From Dyella halodurans (GTDB lineage Bacteria > Pseudomonadota > Gammaproteobacteria > Xanthomonadales > Rhodanobacteraceae): 64,000 bases of DNA. Position numbers and translations under genes: made by a program. The stretch is taken from assembly GCF_026283925.1 (NCBI RefSeq), contig NZ_JAPDPF010000004.1:62001-126000 (forward strand), given 5' to 3'. The notes beneath the pieces were generated by a model, which saw nothing but the letters and a program-made list of their open reading frames with translations, had not been told where the DNA came from and searched no databases. Positions 62,780 to 64,000 of this stretch are shown here, in pieces (position 1 is the stretch's first letter; each line of letters starts with the position of its first letter).

Positions 62780-63295
62780 GCTCCATGCTGCGACGGCTGA
62801 TGTTGTGGAGAGTCCCTAACCTTGGCATTGACGCCTATTACCTTGGCACTGGCCGTTAACGATGGCACTGGCCAGCCCGAATACGAGGCTGACGATGCGG
62901 TCGGCGCTTGACCAATGCCCGCCACCAAACTCTTGGCTATCCTCGACAACTGACCCTATAAGCCCCCGCCACTCAAAGCAGGGGCGTCGCCACTTGTAGA
63001 ACGCCGCTGAGCTCATGTCCCGCTGGCGACGGTGCTGGCGTGTCGGCCTTGGCTTGCCAAAGCACGGCCAGATTCTGGCTATTGGTAAATCGCGACTTCT
63101 TCGTGGAACTTCTCGGGTCAGCCTAGGAGAGGGGATAGAAGACGTCTGCTGCTGCGAAGGTGCATCTTGTTGGCGCAATGCGCCCCCGGTTGCCAGGATT
63201 GCAAAGCAAAGTAACCATTACCTTGAGAATTTCTCGATATTCCTCAGGATATTTTGAATTACTTGCCGTACACGAATACTTCTTGCGGCGACCGT
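62780..63295. mobile_element. Non-coding region with probable insertion-sequence remnant
   Basis: About 500 bases without a convincing intact gene. Two signs of an old insertion sequence are present. First, three related blocks (TTGGCATTGACGCC, TTGGCACTGGCCGT, ATGGCACTGGCC) occur at 19-21 base spacing between 62822 and 62873, like the multiple terminal repeats of IS21-family elements. Second, on the minus strand near 63016-62990 the translation DMSSAAFYKWR resembles an IS3-family OrfA segment. The frame breaks soon after. The end of the region (63180-63290) is AT-rich for this window. Confidence 0.35.
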
Positions 63296-63835
63296 TCAAT
63301 CTTTGGCTTTGAGGCCGACACGCTGGCGGATGCGTATCGCCAGCGGAATGGCGAAGATGAGGGCAATAGCCGCCGAAAACCCCGCGTCGAAGTACCTCCC
63401 GGCAAGCGAGGGATAGGCCAAGGTATGCTCACTCGTTGGCCCTGCATAGATCGCAACGACCCGGTCGTTGTAGATGAGTCTGCCGACCGAGTGCGTGCCT
63501 TGTCCAAGCTGATCGTTGATGCCCGAGTAGGCATGTGCGGTCGTGATCGTGCCGGCCGGGGTTCTGAGGGACAGGAGATAGGAAGGTCCGCTACGCCCCA
63601 TCACCAACTGGGGATCGTGGCTCAGCGTATCGAGTTCGAACTGGCATTCGCCGGAGGTTGCCTGGTGTTCGACCGCCGGATGGCACGATGGATCCTGCTG
63701 GAACCGCCGCAATGCCTGTGCCTCAGATGGAATGAAAGCAAGGTTGTAGAGGGCGCATAGCGTTGCGATGACGACGATCGCACCCAGGAAGGCGTTCGTC
63801 CCTTTGGTTTGGGGCATGGAGCCTGGAGGAGCCAT
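63296..63835 (-). CDS. Hypothetical membrane protein with two helices
   Basis: A protein of up to 179 residues (start at 63835; ATG at 63817 also possible). Two hydrophobic helices (FLGAIVVIATLCALYNLAFI and FSAAIALIFAIPLAIRI) flank a domain of about 110 residues with two Cys (PSCHPAV, GECQFEL) and a YAGPTSEHTLAYPSLAGRYFDAG segment; it may face the periplasm. I do not recognise the family. It is preceded on the same strand by a 42-codon frame ending one codon earlier. Confidence 0.7.
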   Translation of the reverse strand: MAPPGSMPQTKGTNAFLGAIVVIATLCALYNLAFIPSEAQALRRFQQDPSCHPAVEHQATSGECQFELDTLSHDPQLVMGRSGPSYLLSLRTPAGTITTAHAYSGINDQLGQGTHSVGRLIYNDRVVAIYAGPTSEHTLAYPSLAGRYFDAGFSAAIALIFAIPLAIRIRQRVGLKAKD

Positions 63836-63838
63836 CGG

Positions 63839-63967
63839 TCAACGTGACAAACGAAGTTCAAACGGTCGGTGGACGCCAAGCTCCGGTGCATCAGGATAAA
63901 GATGCTCAAGCTCCACACGCCTGAGGGTAAAGTCCTTGCGATTTTCCATGGCCAAATTCAACTCCAT
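63839..63967 (-). CDS. Possible 42-residue peptide or leader frame
   Basis: An ATG-TGA frame of 42 codons with charged, non-membrane character (KDFTLRRVELEHLYPDAPEL). It ends one codon before the ATG of the membrane protein and is in the same reading frame. It may be a real small gene, a coupled leader, or an N-terminal region separated by a stop (sequencing error or mutation). The window edge prevents further study upstream. Confidence 0.3.
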   Translation of the reverse strand: MELNLAMENRKDFTLRRVELEHLYPDAPELGVHRPFELRLSR

Positions 63968-64000
63968 AAATCCGCGTTGAAGACCGACCTACCGGTAGCT

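Noticed and set aside
62816-63178. A 120-codon minus-strand frame in the gap before the last gene
   Set aside because: Most of its text is low-quality; only a short segment resembles a transposase, so it is described as a remnant and not a gene.

Overview
The window is GC-rich bacterial chromosome with dense, often overlapping genes. Gene content (hisS, a purF-cvpA-SPOR-folC group, FolE2, MarC, a Wzx/Wzy-type surface polysaccharide locus, Xanthomonadales-like intergenic hairpins) suggests a gammaproteobacterium of the Xanthomonadales, most like Rhodanobacteraceae (Dyella, Luteibacter or Rhodanobacter). That placement is inference from protein style; no search was run.

Layout. 1-7.7 kb: tail of a GGDEF protein, a MarC-family membrane protein, an envelope group (DUF2946 protein, an outer-membrane barrel whose mature N-terminus carries a cysteine cluster, a TlpA-type thioredoxin), a two-component system and two small genes. 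7.75-12.2 kb: an aromatic amino acid (histidine-type) ammonia-lyase with a large insertion, hisS, tRNA-Pro(CGG) with a terminator, and an exported peroxiredoxin.

12.4-37.2 kb is the accessory core. A leftward group (HprK-like kinase, ABC exporter, methyltransferase, FMN-binding split-barrel protein) contains two unannotated 50-codon frames fitted tightly between the genes. It diverges from a rightward group (B12-type radical SAM enzyme, NTP_transf_5 nucleotidyltransferase, methyltransferase, glycosyltransferase). These face a leftward 15-gene polysaccharide operon: a ketoisomerase/aminotransferase/acyltransferase set for a dTDP-3-acylamino-3,6-dideoxyhexose, Wzx, Wzy and Wzz, glycosyltransferases, and an unusual radical SAM / two methyltransferase / amidohydrolase block.

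37.4-41.9 kb encodes a putative transmembrane electron conduit: a decaheme c-type cytochrome, an MtrB/PioB-like barrel and a diheme cytochrome. 42.3-45.8 kb: a TorF-like outer-membrane protein, then an ECF sigma / zinc anti-sigma / subtilase-lipoprotein operon whose protease lacks the usual oxyanion-hole motif. 45.9-54.8 kb: FolE2, an osmoprotectant ABC system, a DHA2 exporter, DUF427 and VOC proteins, an ArsR regulator with its operator and a fused SRPBCC-GST protein, and a DUF455 protein. 54.9-59.4 kb: purF, cvpA, a SPOR protein and folC. 59.6-62.8 kb: a cueR-copA copper efflux operon with a 20-bp-spacer MerR-type promoter, followed by a 54-residue membrane peptide whose ribosome binding site lies in a hairpin. 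The last kilobase holds a probable insertion-sequence remnant and an unknown membrane protein.

The best candidates for something undescribed are the 12.4-22.2 kb kinase/exporter/nucleotidyltransferase block with its hidden small frames, the radical SAM block in the polysaccharide operon, the decaheme conduit, and the sigma/anti-sigma/defective-looking subtilase unit.
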